Both the position numbers and the translations under genes were made by a program. From Marinobacter sp. Arc7-DN-1 (GTDB taxonomy: Bacteria > Pseudomonadota > Gammaproteobacteria > Pseudomonadales > Oleiphilaceae), in assembly GCF_003441595.1 (NCBI RefSeq), contig NZ_CP031848.1, positions 682,001 through 746,000 on the forward strand: a stretch of 64,000 nt of DNA. Reading direction: 5' to 3'. Positions 16,639 to 24,059 of the stretch are shown here, in pieces (the first letter of the stretch is position 1; each line of letters begins with the position of its first letter). The notes beneath the pieces are model-generated. The model was not told the DNA's origin, made no database searches, and worked only from the letters and a program-made list of their open reading frames with translations.

Positions 16639-16694
16639 GGCACTCTCACCCAGGCACTCTCACCCAGGCACTTTCACCCAGGCACTTTCACCCA
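16639..16694. repeat. Four tandem copies of a 14-bp repeat across the prpF stop codon
   Basis: Units GGCACTCTCACCCA (two copies) and GGCACTTTCACCCA (two copies) run without gaps. The rightmost copies overlap the last codons and stop of prpF (stop at 16674-16676), so the repeat grew out of the gene's 3' end. One more near-copy, GGCACCCTCACCCA, lies at 15805-15818 on the far side of the toxin-antitoxin genes. Confidence 0.9.
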
Positions 16695-17843
16695 ACCTTC
16701 CATTAACACCCTCGCACTGCGGCTCATGATGGCTTTGGTGGCGGTCCACTGGTTATTCACCAGACTGGCTTCTGCGCCAACCTGCAGGGTGCCGGACGGG
16801 TGACCGAAGGTCACTGAGGTGCGGTCGCCACCACCGGCGGCTTCATTCACCAGGGTTCCCGGAATGGCTGCAGCAGTAGCAATGGCTACGGCGGCTGTGC
16901 CCATCATGGCGTGATGGAGTTTGCCCATGGATAGGGCCCGGACCAGTACATCCACATCCCCTTCCCCGATCTGTTTGCCGCTTGATGACACGTAATCGGA
17001 GGGTTTGGCCACGAAGGCGACTTTCGGGGTGTGCTGGCGATTGGCGGCTTCCTTGATGTTCTGGATCAGCCCCATCTTCACGGCGCCGTGGGCGCGGATG
17101 GTTTCGAACATGGCCAGGGCTTCGGGGTTGCTGTTGATGGCGTCCTGCAGCTCCGTGCCCTTGTAGCCGATGTCTCCCGCGTTCAGAAAGATGGTGGGAA
17201 TGCCGGCGTTGATCATCGTGGCCTTGAGGGTGCCTACGCCAGGCACTTCCAGATCGTCCACCAGATTGCCGGTGGGGAACATGGAACCTTCACCATCCGC
17301 CGGGTCCATGAATTCCACCTGCACTTCAGCCGCGGGGAAGGTGACGCCGTCCAGTTCGAAATCGCCGGTTTCCTGGACTTCACCGTTGGTGATGGGCACG
17401 TGGGCGACGATGGTTTTCTTGATGTTGGCCTGCCAGATGCGCACGGTGCAGGTGCCATTTTCAGGAATCCGGTCTTTGGCGACGAAGCCGCCGTTGATGG
17501 CGAAGGCGCCCACGGCGGCTGTGAGGTTGCCGCAGTTGCCGCTCCAGTCTACGAAGGGCTTGTCGATGGAGACCTGGCCGAACAAGTAGTCCACATCGTG
17601 GTCCGGCTGGGTGGGCTCGGCCAGGATGACGGTTTTGCTGGTGCTGGAGGTGGCGCCGCCCATGCCGTCGATCTGTTTCTGGTAGGGGTCGGGGCTGCCG
17701 ATAACGCGCAGCAGGAGTTTGTCCCGGGCTTCGCCTGGAGTCTGGCAGGGTTCTGGGAGGTCCTGAAGGCGGAAGAACACGCCTTTTGATGTACCGCCGC
17801 GCATGTAGGTGGCGGGGATTTTAATTTGGGGAGCGTGGGTCAT
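16674..17843 (-). CDS. prpF: 2-methylaconitate cis-trans isomerase PrpF
   Basis: A 389-residue protein of the diaminopimelate-epimerase-like fold that isomerises the trans product of AcnD to 2-methyl-cis-aconitate. Family signatures include 'ATYMRGGTSKGVFFRLQDLP' near the N-terminus, 'DGMGGATSSTSKTVIL', 'DWSGNCGNLTAAVGAFAI' with the key Cys, and 'RTSVTFGHPSGTLQVGAE'. Length is normal. AGAGAG precedes the ATG at 17843. It is the last gene of the prpB-prpC-acnD-prpF group. Its last codons form part of a 14-bp tandem repeat that continues past the stop codon. Confidence 0.95.
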   Translation of the reverse strand: MTHAPQIKIPATYMRGGTSKGVFFRLQDLPEPCQTPGEARDKLLLRVIGSPDPYQKQIDGMGGATSSTSKTVILAEPTQPDHDVDYLFGQVSIDKPFVDWSGNCGNLTAAVGAFAINGGFVAKDRIPENGTCTVRIWQANIKKTIVAHVPITNGEVQETGDFELDGVTFPAAEVQVEFMDPADGEGSMFPTGNLVDDLEVPGVGTLKATMINAGIPTIFLNAGDIGYKGTELQDAINSNPEALAMFETIRAHGAVKMGLIQNIKEAANRQHTPKVAFVAKPSDYVSSSGKQIGEGDVDVLVRALSMGKLHHAMMGTAAVAIATAAAIPGTLVNEAAGGGDRTSVTFGHPSGTLQVGAEASLVNNQWTATKAIMSRSARVLMEGWVKVPG

Positions 17844-17866
17844 TTTTCTGCTCTCTTGGTGAAGAC

Positions 17867-18013
17867 GGGGTCAGATGAAAATTTCATCTGACCCCTTTGT
17901 CGATGCTATGGGTGCGGTGAACATGGGGTCAGAAGAAGGCTTTCTTCTGACCCCTTCTTCAACCCCGACCTCGGAGTTTGAAAATGGGGTCTGACCCCAC
18001 GGGGTCAGACCCC
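17867..18013. repeat. Three GGGGTC-ended palindromes between prpF and acnD
   Basis: Element A, 17867-17895: 14-bp arms GGGGTCAGATGAAA around one base. Element B, 17925-17954: 13-bp arms GGGGTCAGAAGAA around GGCT. Element C, 17986-18013: GGGGTCTGACCCC, AC, GGGGTCAGACCCC. All share the GGGGTCAGA end and TCTGACCCC mirror but differ in the core. They almost fill the gap and would form strong hairpins in the operon mRNA. Confidence 0.95.
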
Positions 18014-18017
18014 TTGT

Positions 18018-20615
18018 TTACGCAGCACCTTCCGATTGCAGGAAATCTTCCGCAAACCGCTGCAACACGCCACCCGCACTGTAGATCGATACTTCTTCGG
18101 CGGTATCCAGGCGACAGGTCACTGGCACGCGTTCGGTGCTGCCGTTCTTGCGGTGGATGACCAGCGTCAGTTCGGCACGGGGCGCCGGGGTGCCTTCTAC
18201 GTCGTAGGTTTCAGTGCCGTCTAGGGCGAGGGTCTTGCGTGTGGTGCCTTCTTCGAACTGCAGGGGCATCACGCCCATACCGATCAGGTTGGTGCGGTGA
18301 ATCCGCTCGAATCCTTCGGCCACAATTGCTTCGACACCGGCGAGTGCCACGCCCTTGGCGGCCCAGTCACGGGAGGAGCCCTGGCCGTAGTCGGCGCCGG
18401 CGATGATGATCAGCGGCTGCTTGCGCTCCATGTAGGTTTCGATGGCTTCCCACATGCGGGTGACCTTGCCTTCCGGCTCGATACGCGCCAGCGAACCCTG
18501 CTTCACGTTGCCGTTTTCATCCCGGACCATTTCGTTGAACAGTTTCGGGTTGGCGAAGGTGGCACGCTGGGCAGTCAGGTGATCACCCCGGTGGGTGGCG
18601 TAGGAGTTAAAGTCTTCCTCCGGCACACCCATCTTGTGCAGGTATTCACCAGACGCACTGTTCATCAGGATGGCGTTGGACGGCGACAGGTGATCCGTGG
18701 TGATGTTATCCGGCAACACCGCCAGCGGACGCATGCCCTTGAGGGCTTTCTCACCCACCATGCCACCTTCCCAGTACGGCGGGCGGCGGATGTAGGTGCT
18801 CTGCGGGCGCCACTCATATAGCGGGTTGGTGTTGGCCTGGGCATCCCGGGTGATGTCGAACATCGGAATGTAAGTGCTGCGGAACTGCTCCGGCTTGACG
18901 CTGGATTTCACGATGGCATCGATCTCCGCATCATCCGGCCAGATGTCCTTCAGGGTGACGGGGTTGCCGTCTTTGTCATAGCCCAGGGCATCTTTCTCGA
19001 TGTCGAAACGGATGGTGCCGGCGATGGCGTAGGCCACTACCAGCGGCGGCGACGCCAGGAACGCCTGCTTGGCGTAGGGGTGAATCCGGCCGTCGAAGTT
19101 CCGGTTTCCGGAGAGCACCGCGGTGGAGTACAGATCCCGGTCGATGATTTCCTGCTGGATTTTCGGATCCAGGGCGCCACTCATACCGTTACAGGTGGTG
19201 CAGGCAAAGGCCACCACGCCGAAACCGAGGTTTTCCAGCTCCGGCATCAGGCTGGCTTCTTCCAGGTACATCTTCACCGTTTTGGAGCCGGGCGCCAGGG
19301 AGGTTTTTACCCAGGGCTTGCGGGTCAGGCCCAGCTTGTTGGCGTTGCGGGCAATCAGCCCTGCCGCCACCATATTGCGGGGGTTGCTGGTGTTGGTGCA
19401 ACTGGTGATGGCAGCGATGATCACCGCGCCATCCGGCATCTTGCCTTCTTCCTGTTCCCATTCACCGGCAATGCCGCGCTCTGCCAGCTCGGAAGTGGGC
19501 AGGTGAGCATGGGGGTTGGAGGGTCCGGCCAGGGTACGGGTGACTTTGGACAGGTCGAACTTCAGCACGCGCTCGTATTCGGCGTTCTTCATGCTGTCGG
19601 CCCACAAGCCGGTTTCCTTGGCGAATGTTTCTACCAGGGCGACCTGGTCGTCTTCACGGCCGGTCAGTTTCAGGTAATCGATGGTCTGGCCGTCGATATA
19701 GAACATGGCGGCAGTGGCGCCGTATTCCGGGGTCATGTTGGAGATGGTGGCACGGTCGCCGACGGTGAGGCTGTCAGCGCCTTCGCCGTAGAATTCCAGG
19801 TAGGCGCCGACTACGCGCTCCTTACGCAGGAATTCGGTGATGGCCAAGACCATATCGGTCCCGGTAATGCCCGGCTGCAGTCGGCCAGTCAGCTCCACGC
19901 CCACGATGTCCGGCAGGCGCATCATGGAAGCGCGACCAAGCATTACGCTCTCCGCTTCCAGGCCGCCCACGCCCACGGAAATGACGCCCAGGGCATCAAC
20001 CATCGGGGTGTGGCTGTCGGTGCCTACGCAGGTGTCCGGGTAAGCAACGCCATCACGAGCCTGCACCACCGGGGACATCTTCTCCAGGTTGATCTGGTGC
20101 ATGATGCCGTTGCCCGGGGGGATTACGTCCACGTTTTTGAACGCGGTCTTGGTCCAGTTGATGAAATGGAAACGGTCGTCGTTACGGCGGTCTTCAATCT
20201 GACGGTTCTTTTCGAACGCGTCTTTTTCGAAACCGGCGTGCTCAACGGCCAGGGAGTGATCCACGATCAGTTGGGTGGGAACCACCGGGTTGACCTTGGC
20301 GGGGTCACCGCCCTTCTCTGCTATGGCATCACGCAGGCCTGCCAGATCCACCAATGCGGTCTGGCCGAGGATGTCGTGGCACACCACTCGCGCCGGGTAC
20401 CAGGGGAAGTCCAGGTCGCGCTTGCGCTCGATCAGCTGCTTGAGGGAATCGGTCAGTGCCTCGGGATTGCAGCGGCGAACCAGTTGTTCGGCCAGGATTT
20501 TGGAGGTGTACGGCAGTTTGTCGTAGGCGCCGGCCTGGATGTCTTCCACAGCCTGGCGGGTGTCGAAATAGTCCAGGTCGGTGCCTGGGAGATTCTTGCG
20601 GTATTCAGTGTTCAT
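18018..20615 (-). CDS. acnD: 2-methylcitrate dehydratase, AcnD (Fe/S-dependent)
   Basis: An 865-residue aconitase-family enzyme that dehydrates 2-methylcitrate, working with PrpF. The [4Fe-4S] ligands are visible in 'ITSCTNTSNP' and 'CTTCNGMSG', with substrate-binding segments 'TDSHTPMVDALGVISVGVGG' and 'YGQGSSRDWAAKG'. Start 'MNTEYRKNLPG' at 20615 matches the family; three upstream codons (TTG at 20624) are unlikely to be used. Position between prpC and prpF identifies it as AcnD rather than AcnA. Palindromic repeats flank it on both sides. Confidence 0.94.
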   Translation of the reverse strand: MNTEYRKNLPGTDLDYFDTRQAVEDIQAGAYDKLPYTSKILAEQLVRRCNPEALTDSLKQLIERKRDLDFPWYPARVVCHDILGQTALVDLAGLRDAIAEKGGDPAKVNPVVPTQLIVDHSLAVEHAGFEKDAFEKNRQIEDRRNDDRFHFINWTKTAFKNVDVIPPGNGIMHQINLEKMSPVVQARDGVAYPDTCVGTDSHTPMVDALGVISVGVGGLEAESVMLGRASMMRLPDIVGVELTGRLQPGITGTDMVLAITEFLRKERVVGAYLEFYGEGADSLTVGDRATISNMTPEYGATAAMFYIDGQTIDYLKLTGREDDQVALVETFAKETGLWADSMKNAEYERVLKFDLSKVTRTLAGPSNPHAHLPTSELAERGIAGEWEQEEGKMPDGAVIIAAITSCTNTSNPRNMVAAGLIARNANKLGLTRKPWVKTSLAPGSKTVKMYLEEASLMPELENLGFGVVAFACTTCNGMSGALDPKIQQEIIDRDLYSTAVLSGNRNFDGRIHPYAKQAFLASPPLVVAYAIAGTIRFDIEKDALGYDKDGNPVTLKDIWPDDAEIDAIVKSSVKPEQFRSTYIPMFDITRDAQANTNPLYEWRPQSTYIRRPPYWEGGMVGEKALKGMRPLAVLPDNITTDHLSPSNAILMNSASGEYLHKMGVPEEDFNSYATHRGDHLTAQRATFANPKLFNEMVRDENGNVKQGSLARIEPEGKVTRMWEAIETYMERKQPLIIIAGADYGQGSSRDWAAKGVALAGVEAIVAEGFERIHRTNLIGMGVMPLQFEEGTTRKTLALDGTETYDVEGTPAPRAELTLVIHRKNGSTERVPVTCRLDTAEEVSIYSAGGVLQRFAEDFLQSEGAA

Positions 20616-20641
20616 GGTCAGCAACTCGGTGGTGTGGACAT

Positions 20642-20730
20642 GGGGTCTGACCCCTTGGGGTCAGACCCCTCCTTCATGGCTCGGAGTTCGCGGTCTGAAC
20701 TTGGGGTCTGACCCCACGGGGTCAGACCCC
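20642..20730. repeat. Two GGGGTC palindrome pairs between acnD and prpC
   Basis: At 20642-20669: GGGGTCTGACCCC, TT, GGGGTCAGACCCC. At 20703-20730: the same halves joined by AC. Each half is itself a 6-bp inverted repeat and the two halves pair with each other over 13 bp. Confidence 0.95.
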
Positions 20731-20742
20731 TTTTTCACTCCC

Positions 20743-21873
20743 TCAGGGCCGCTCGTCGATCGGCACCCACTTTGCATCCGCCGGGCCGGTGTAATCGGCG
20801 CTTGGGCGGATAATGCGGTTGTTTTCGCGTTGCTCTTTCACGTGGGCGGTCCAGCCGGAGACGCGGGACATCACGAAGATCGGGGTGAAGAGTTCGGTCG
20901 GGATGCCCATGAAGTGATAGGCCGAGGCGTGGTAGAAATCCGCGTTGCAGAACAGCTTCTTCTCTCGCCACATGACGGCTTCGCAGCGCTCGGACACCGG
21001 GTACAGCACGGTATCCCCCACTTCGTCTGCCAGCTTTTTGGACCACTGTTTGATAATGGCGTTGCGCGGATCGGAATCCTTGTAGATCGCGTGGCCGAAG
21101 CCCATGATCTTTTCCTTGCGCTCGAGCATGCCCATCAGGCCTTCTTCGGCTTCGTCCGGGGTTTTGAACTTCTGGATCAGCGCCATGGCGGCTTCGTTGG
21201 CACCACCGTGCAGCGGGCCTCGCAGGGTGCCGATGGCGCCGGTTACGCAGCTGTGGATGTCCGACAGCGTGGAGGCGCACACACGAGCAGTAAAGGTAGA
21301 GGCGTTGAATTCGTGCTCGGCGTAGAGGATCAGCGACACGTTCATCACGCGCTCGTGCAGCTCGCTGGGCTTCTTGCCGTGGAGCAGTTCCAGGAAGTGC
21401 CCGCCGATGGAATCGACATCGCTGTCGGTTTCAATGCGCACGCCTTCGTGGGCGAAGCGGTACCAGTAAGTAATGATCGACGGGAAGATCGCCAGCATTC
21501 GGTCGATTTTGTCGTCCTGCTCGCTGAAATCCTGTTCGGTTTCCAGGATACCCAGCATGGAACAACCGGTACGCATCACGTCCATCGGGTGCGCATCCTT
21601 GGGAATCTGCTCGAGCACGGTTTTCAGGGCAGCCGGCAGGCCACGCAGGCCATGGAGCCTTGTCTTGTAGGCAGCCAGTTCCTGGCGGTTCGGTAGTTTG
21701 CCGCGCAGCAGCAGGTAGGCGATTTCCTCGAACTGGGCCTTTTCTGCCAGATCGGCGATGTCGTAGCCGCGGTAAGTCAGGCCTGCGCCGCTCTTGCCAA
21801 CGGTACACAATGCGGTTTCACCAGCCACCTGGCCCCGAAGGCCGGCGCCGTTCAGTTGTTTTGCTTCAGCCAT
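20743..21873 (-). CDS. prpC: 2-methylcitrate synthase PrpC
   Basis: A 376-residue citrate-synthase-family enzyme condensing propionyl-CoA with oxaloacetate. 'LTYRGYDIADLAEKAQFEE' and 'LRGPLHGGANEAAM' (catalytic His), 'IMGFGHAIYKDSDPRN' (second His) and a C-terminal Asp region are all present. The short, 2-methylcitrate-type length and the operon context support PrpC over GltA. The start at 21873 is chosen over one 33 bases upstream because GGGGAGA lies seven bases before it and the product then begins 'MAEAKQLNGAGLRGQVAG', typical of the family. Confidence 0.95.
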   Translation of the reverse strand: MAEAKQLNGAGLRGQVAGETALCTVGKSGAGLTYRGYDIADLAEKAQFEEIAYLLLRGKLPNRQELAAYKTRLHGLRGLPAALKTVLEQIPKDAHPMDVMRTGCSMLGILETEQDFSEQDDKIDRMLAIFPSIITYWYRFAHEGVRIETDSDVDSIGGHFLELLHGKKPSELHERVMNVSLILYAEHEFNASTFTARVCASTLSDIHSCVTGAIGTLRGPLHGGANEAAMALIQKFKTPDEAEEGLMGMLERKEKIMGFGHAIYKDSDPRNAIIKQWSKKLADEVGDTVLYPVSERCEAVMWREKKLFCNADFYHASAYHFMGIPTELFTPIFVMSRVSGWTAHVKEQRENNRIIRPSADYTGPADAKWVPIDERP

Positions 21874-21892
21874 TGTTGTCTCCCCATTATTC

Positions 21893-21982
21893 GGGATCTG
21901 ACCCAACCGGGTCTGACCCCATTTTCAGTTTTAACATGGGGTCAGATGAAAATTTCATCTGACCCCGTTTTCATCTGACCCC
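21893..21982. repeat. GGGGTC palindromes between prpC and prpB
   Basis: Contains a degenerate pair (21893-21920: GGGATCTGACCC, AACC, GGGTCTGACCCC), a perfect 29-bp palindrome identical to the one at 17867-17895 (21938-21966), and an extra right half TTTTCATCTGACCCC ending at 21982. The leftmost element touches the prpC leader. Confidence 0.93.
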
Positions 21983-21993
21983 ATTTTCAGTCT

Positions 21994-22881
21994 TTAACCT
22001 TTGCTCTGCTGGAACAGTTGGTCCAGCTTCTGCTCGAAGTCGTGGTAGTTCAGGAAATCATACAGTTCCATCCGGGTCTGCATCAGGTCAACCACGTCCT
22101 TCTGGTCGCCCTTCTCCAGGATGTTCTGATAAACCGTCAGGGCGGCCTTGTTCATGGCGCGGAAGGCGCTGAGCGGGTACAGCACCATGTCGGCGCCGGC
22201 ATCGGCCAGCTCTTTGCGGTTATACAGCGGCGTGGCGCCGAATTCGGTGATGTTGGCCAGAATGGGTGCATCCAGGGCGTCAGAGAATGCCTTGTAGTGT
22301 TCAAGCTCGGTAACCGCTTCGGCGAAAATACCGTCTGCACCGGCTTCGATGCAGGCCTTGGCACGCTCAATGGCGGCTTCCAGGCCTTCTTTCTGGAAGG
22401 CATCGGTACGGGCCATGATGAAGAAGTCTTTGTCTTCACGGGCATCAACCGCGGCTTTGATACGGTCTACCATTTCTTCCTGGGAGACGATTTCCTTGTT
22501 CGGGCGGTGACCGCAACGTTTCTGGGCAACCTGGTCTTCAATATGGACCGCTGCCGCGCCGGCACGTTCCATTTCGCGAATGGTTCGGCCGATGTTGAAG
22601 GCGCCGCCCCAGCCGGTGTCGATGTCGACCAGCAACGGAACGTCGGTGGCTGCGGTGATGCGGCGAACGTCTTCAACCACATCGTTCATGGAGGTCATGC
22701 CCAGATCCGGCAGGCCGTAGGAGGCGTTGGCCACACCACCACCGGACAGGTAGATCGCCTGGTGACCGACTTTCTCGGCCATCATGGCGGCGTAGGCGTT
22801 GATGGTTCCCACGATCTGCAGGGGCTGGTTTGCTTTCAGGGCCTTGCGGAAACGGGCGCCTGGGCTGAGTTTTTTGGACAT
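21994..22881 (-). CDS. prpB: 2-methylisocitrate lyase PrpB
   Basis: A 295-residue isocitrate-lyase-superfamily enzyme that splits 2-methylisocitrate into pyruvate and succinate. The Mg-binding 'VDIDTGWGG', the catalytic-loop signature '[12 protein letters not shown]' (PrpB-type KRCGH) and 'IMARTDAF' are clear. Length is typical. AGAGAGG precedes the ATG at 22881. It is the first enzyme gene after the GntR regulator, separated from it by about 157 bases of palindromic repeats. Confidence 0.96.
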   Translation of the reverse strand: MSKKLSPGARFRKALKANQPLQIVGTINAYAAMMAEKVGHQAIYLSGGGVANASYGLPDLGMTSMNDVVEDVRRITAATDVPLLVDIDTGWGGAFNIGRTIREMERAGAAAVHIEDQVAQKRCGHRPNKEIVSQEEMVDRIKAAVDAREDKDFFIMARTDAFQKEGLEAAIERAKACIEAGADGIFAEAVTELEHYKAFSDALDAPILANITEFGATPLYNRKELADAGADMVLYPLSAFRAMNKAALTVYQNILEKGDQKDVVDLMQTRMELYDFLNYHDFEQKLDQLFQQSKG

Positions 22882-22913
22882 GGTGTTGGCCTCTCTTGGT
22901 TGTTTGTGAACTT

Positions 22914-23034
22914 GGGGTCAGACCCCTTTTTAGCCTGCTGATTTGGTGCGTGAAGTTGGGGTCTGACCCCGCGGGGTCAGACCCCTTTTTCAAACTCGGA
23001 GTTAGACCCTTCTTCACACTTCGAGTCAGACCCC
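22914..23034. repeat. GGGGTC palindromes between the regulator gene and prpB
   Basis: A single half GGGGTCAGACCCC (22914-22926), a full pair joined by GC (22958-22985), and worn copies GAGTTAGACCC (about 22999) and GAGTCAGACCCC (23023-23034). The last ends four bases from the regulator stop codon. Confidence 0.92.
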
Positions 23035-23038
23035 TTAT

Positions 23039-23719
23039 TCAGATTGTCAGTTCGCCTTCCTGGATTTTTTTCTCGATGTTCAGGCGGGCGGCGTTGATGT
23101 GTCTTTTCATCAGAAATTCGGCGAGCTCACCGTCTCGCTGCGCAATCGCTTCGACGATACGGCGGTGTTCACCCAGCGCCCGATGGGGGCGACCGGTGGA
23201 GGTGCTTAACCGGTAACGGTACATCCGCACCATGTAGTAAAGATCACCCAGTAGCATCTGGGCCAGTTTGGTGTTGCGGCTGCCGGTGGCAACCCTGTGG
23301 TGAAAGTCGTAATCGCCTTCAGCCTGATAATAGGCCTGCCCCTGAGCTTCCTCAATCATCTGTTCGTGGGTGTCGAGGGTGCGCTGAAGGTCCGCAATTT
23401 CCTGGTCGGTCATGCGCTCGGCGGCCTGGCGTGCTGCCAGGCCCTCCATCACTTCCCGGATCCGGTAAAGTTCCATCAGTTCCGAAGCGCTCACCGAAAC
23501 CACCTTTACTCCGGCGTGCGGGCGGCGCACCAGTAGTCCACGGGATTCGAGTCGGCCAAGGGCTTCCCTCAAGGGGCCACGGGTAAGATTGAATCGGGAG
23601 CAGAGTTCAACTTCGCCGATTTTCTCGCCGGGGATGAGATCGCCTTTCACAATAGCCGTTTGCAGACAATCAAAGGCTTCATCAGCGCGAGTGTAGGTTT
23701 GAATAATGGCTTCAGACAT
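23039..23719 (-). CDS. GntR-family (FCD) transcriptional regulator of the prp cluster
   Basis: A 226-residue regulator with an N-terminal winged helix ('FDCLQTAIVKGDLIPGEKIG', 'LCSRFNLTRGPLREALGRLE', about 15-80) and a C-terminal FCD ligand domain (about 95-215) whose His/Asp pattern suggests metal-assisted binding of a small carboxylate. Adjacency points to control of the methylcitrate genes, with 2-methylcitrate or a related acid as the likely effector (inferred). Three palindromic sites upstream, one overlapping the predicted -35 box, indicate autoregulation. The usual sigma-54 PrpR is absent; GntR regulators take that role in many pseudomonads. Confidence 0.9.
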   Translation of the reverse strand: MSEAIIQTYTRADEAFDCLQTAIVKGDLIPGEKIGEVELCSRFNLTRGPLREALGRLESRGLLVRRPHAGVKVVSVSASELMELYRIREVMEGLAARQAAERMTDQEIADLQRTLDTHEQMIEEAQGQAYYQAEGDYDFHHRVATGSRNTKLAQMLLGDLYYMVRMYRYRLSTSTGRPHRALGEHRRIVEAIAQRDGELAEFLMKRHINAARLNIEKKIQEGELTI

Positions 23720-23722
23720 ACT

Positions 23723-23817
23723 TTGTTAACAATATTGACCGTAGTTACCCAAAAACTACGCCTGAAACGAAGTATTGTCAACAATCCTTTGAGCTAAGAC
23801 TGATTACTTGTTGACAA
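23723..23817 (-). promoter_or_regulatory. Promoter and three GntR-type operator palindromes
   Basis: TTGTTAACAA (23723-23732), ATTGTCAACAAT (23774-23785) and TTGTTGACAA (23808-23817) share a TTGT-ACAA pattern. On the minus strand TTGACA (23776-23781) and TAGTTT (23753-23758) are 17 bases apart, a plausible promoter; the middle palindrome overlaps its -35 box and the first lies in the leader, which fits repression of the regulator gene. Confidence 0.65.
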
Positions 23818-23825
23818 ATGCAAGC

Positions 23826-23983
23826 TCATTTACCCAGTAACTCCCCCACCGCTCTCAGATTGCTGACGTGGTCACACAGGGTTTTGATGATCATCAGCAC
23901 CACAAACAGGAAGCACCCGCCTGGGCCCAGGAGATGAAATACAGAGCCCCGTCGCTCTTTCTGTTTTTTTCCTGTTTTTCCAT
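23826..23983 (-). pseudogene. Possible small membrane protein gene interrupted at an A7 tract
   Basis: From an ATG at 23983, preceded by AGAGGG at good distance, the frame reads 'MEKQEKN' and soon reaches a stop. Shifting by -1 at the seven-A run (A AAA AAC, a classical slippery heptamer) opens a frame through 'GGCFLFVVLMIIKTLCDHVS' to a TGA at 23826-23828, giving about 51 residues with one hydrophobic segment. Either the gene has lost one base, or it uses frameshifting. It is unrecognised and may not be a gene at all. Confidence 0.3.
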
Positions 23984-24023
23984 GGCTATGCCCTCTATTG
24001 CTCAGGCGGCGGCGTGTACTGAT

Positions 24024-24053
24024 ACGGCCAGGTGTCTGTCAGCACCTGGCCGT
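24024..24053 (-). terminator. Hairpin directly after opgH
   Basis: ACGGCCAGGTG and CACCTGGCCGT form an 11-bp perfect stem with an 8-base loop, seven bases after the opgH stop codon. No T run follows on the minus strand, so it may need other factors or act as a 3'-end stabiliser. Confidence 0.6.
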
Positions 24054-24059
24054 CCGGCT

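Noticed and set aside
19080..20711. 543-codon plus-strand frame opposite acnD
   Set aside because: Shadow frame: acnD has all cluster ligands on the minus strand and the opposite product is His/Gly/Val-rich without family resemblance.
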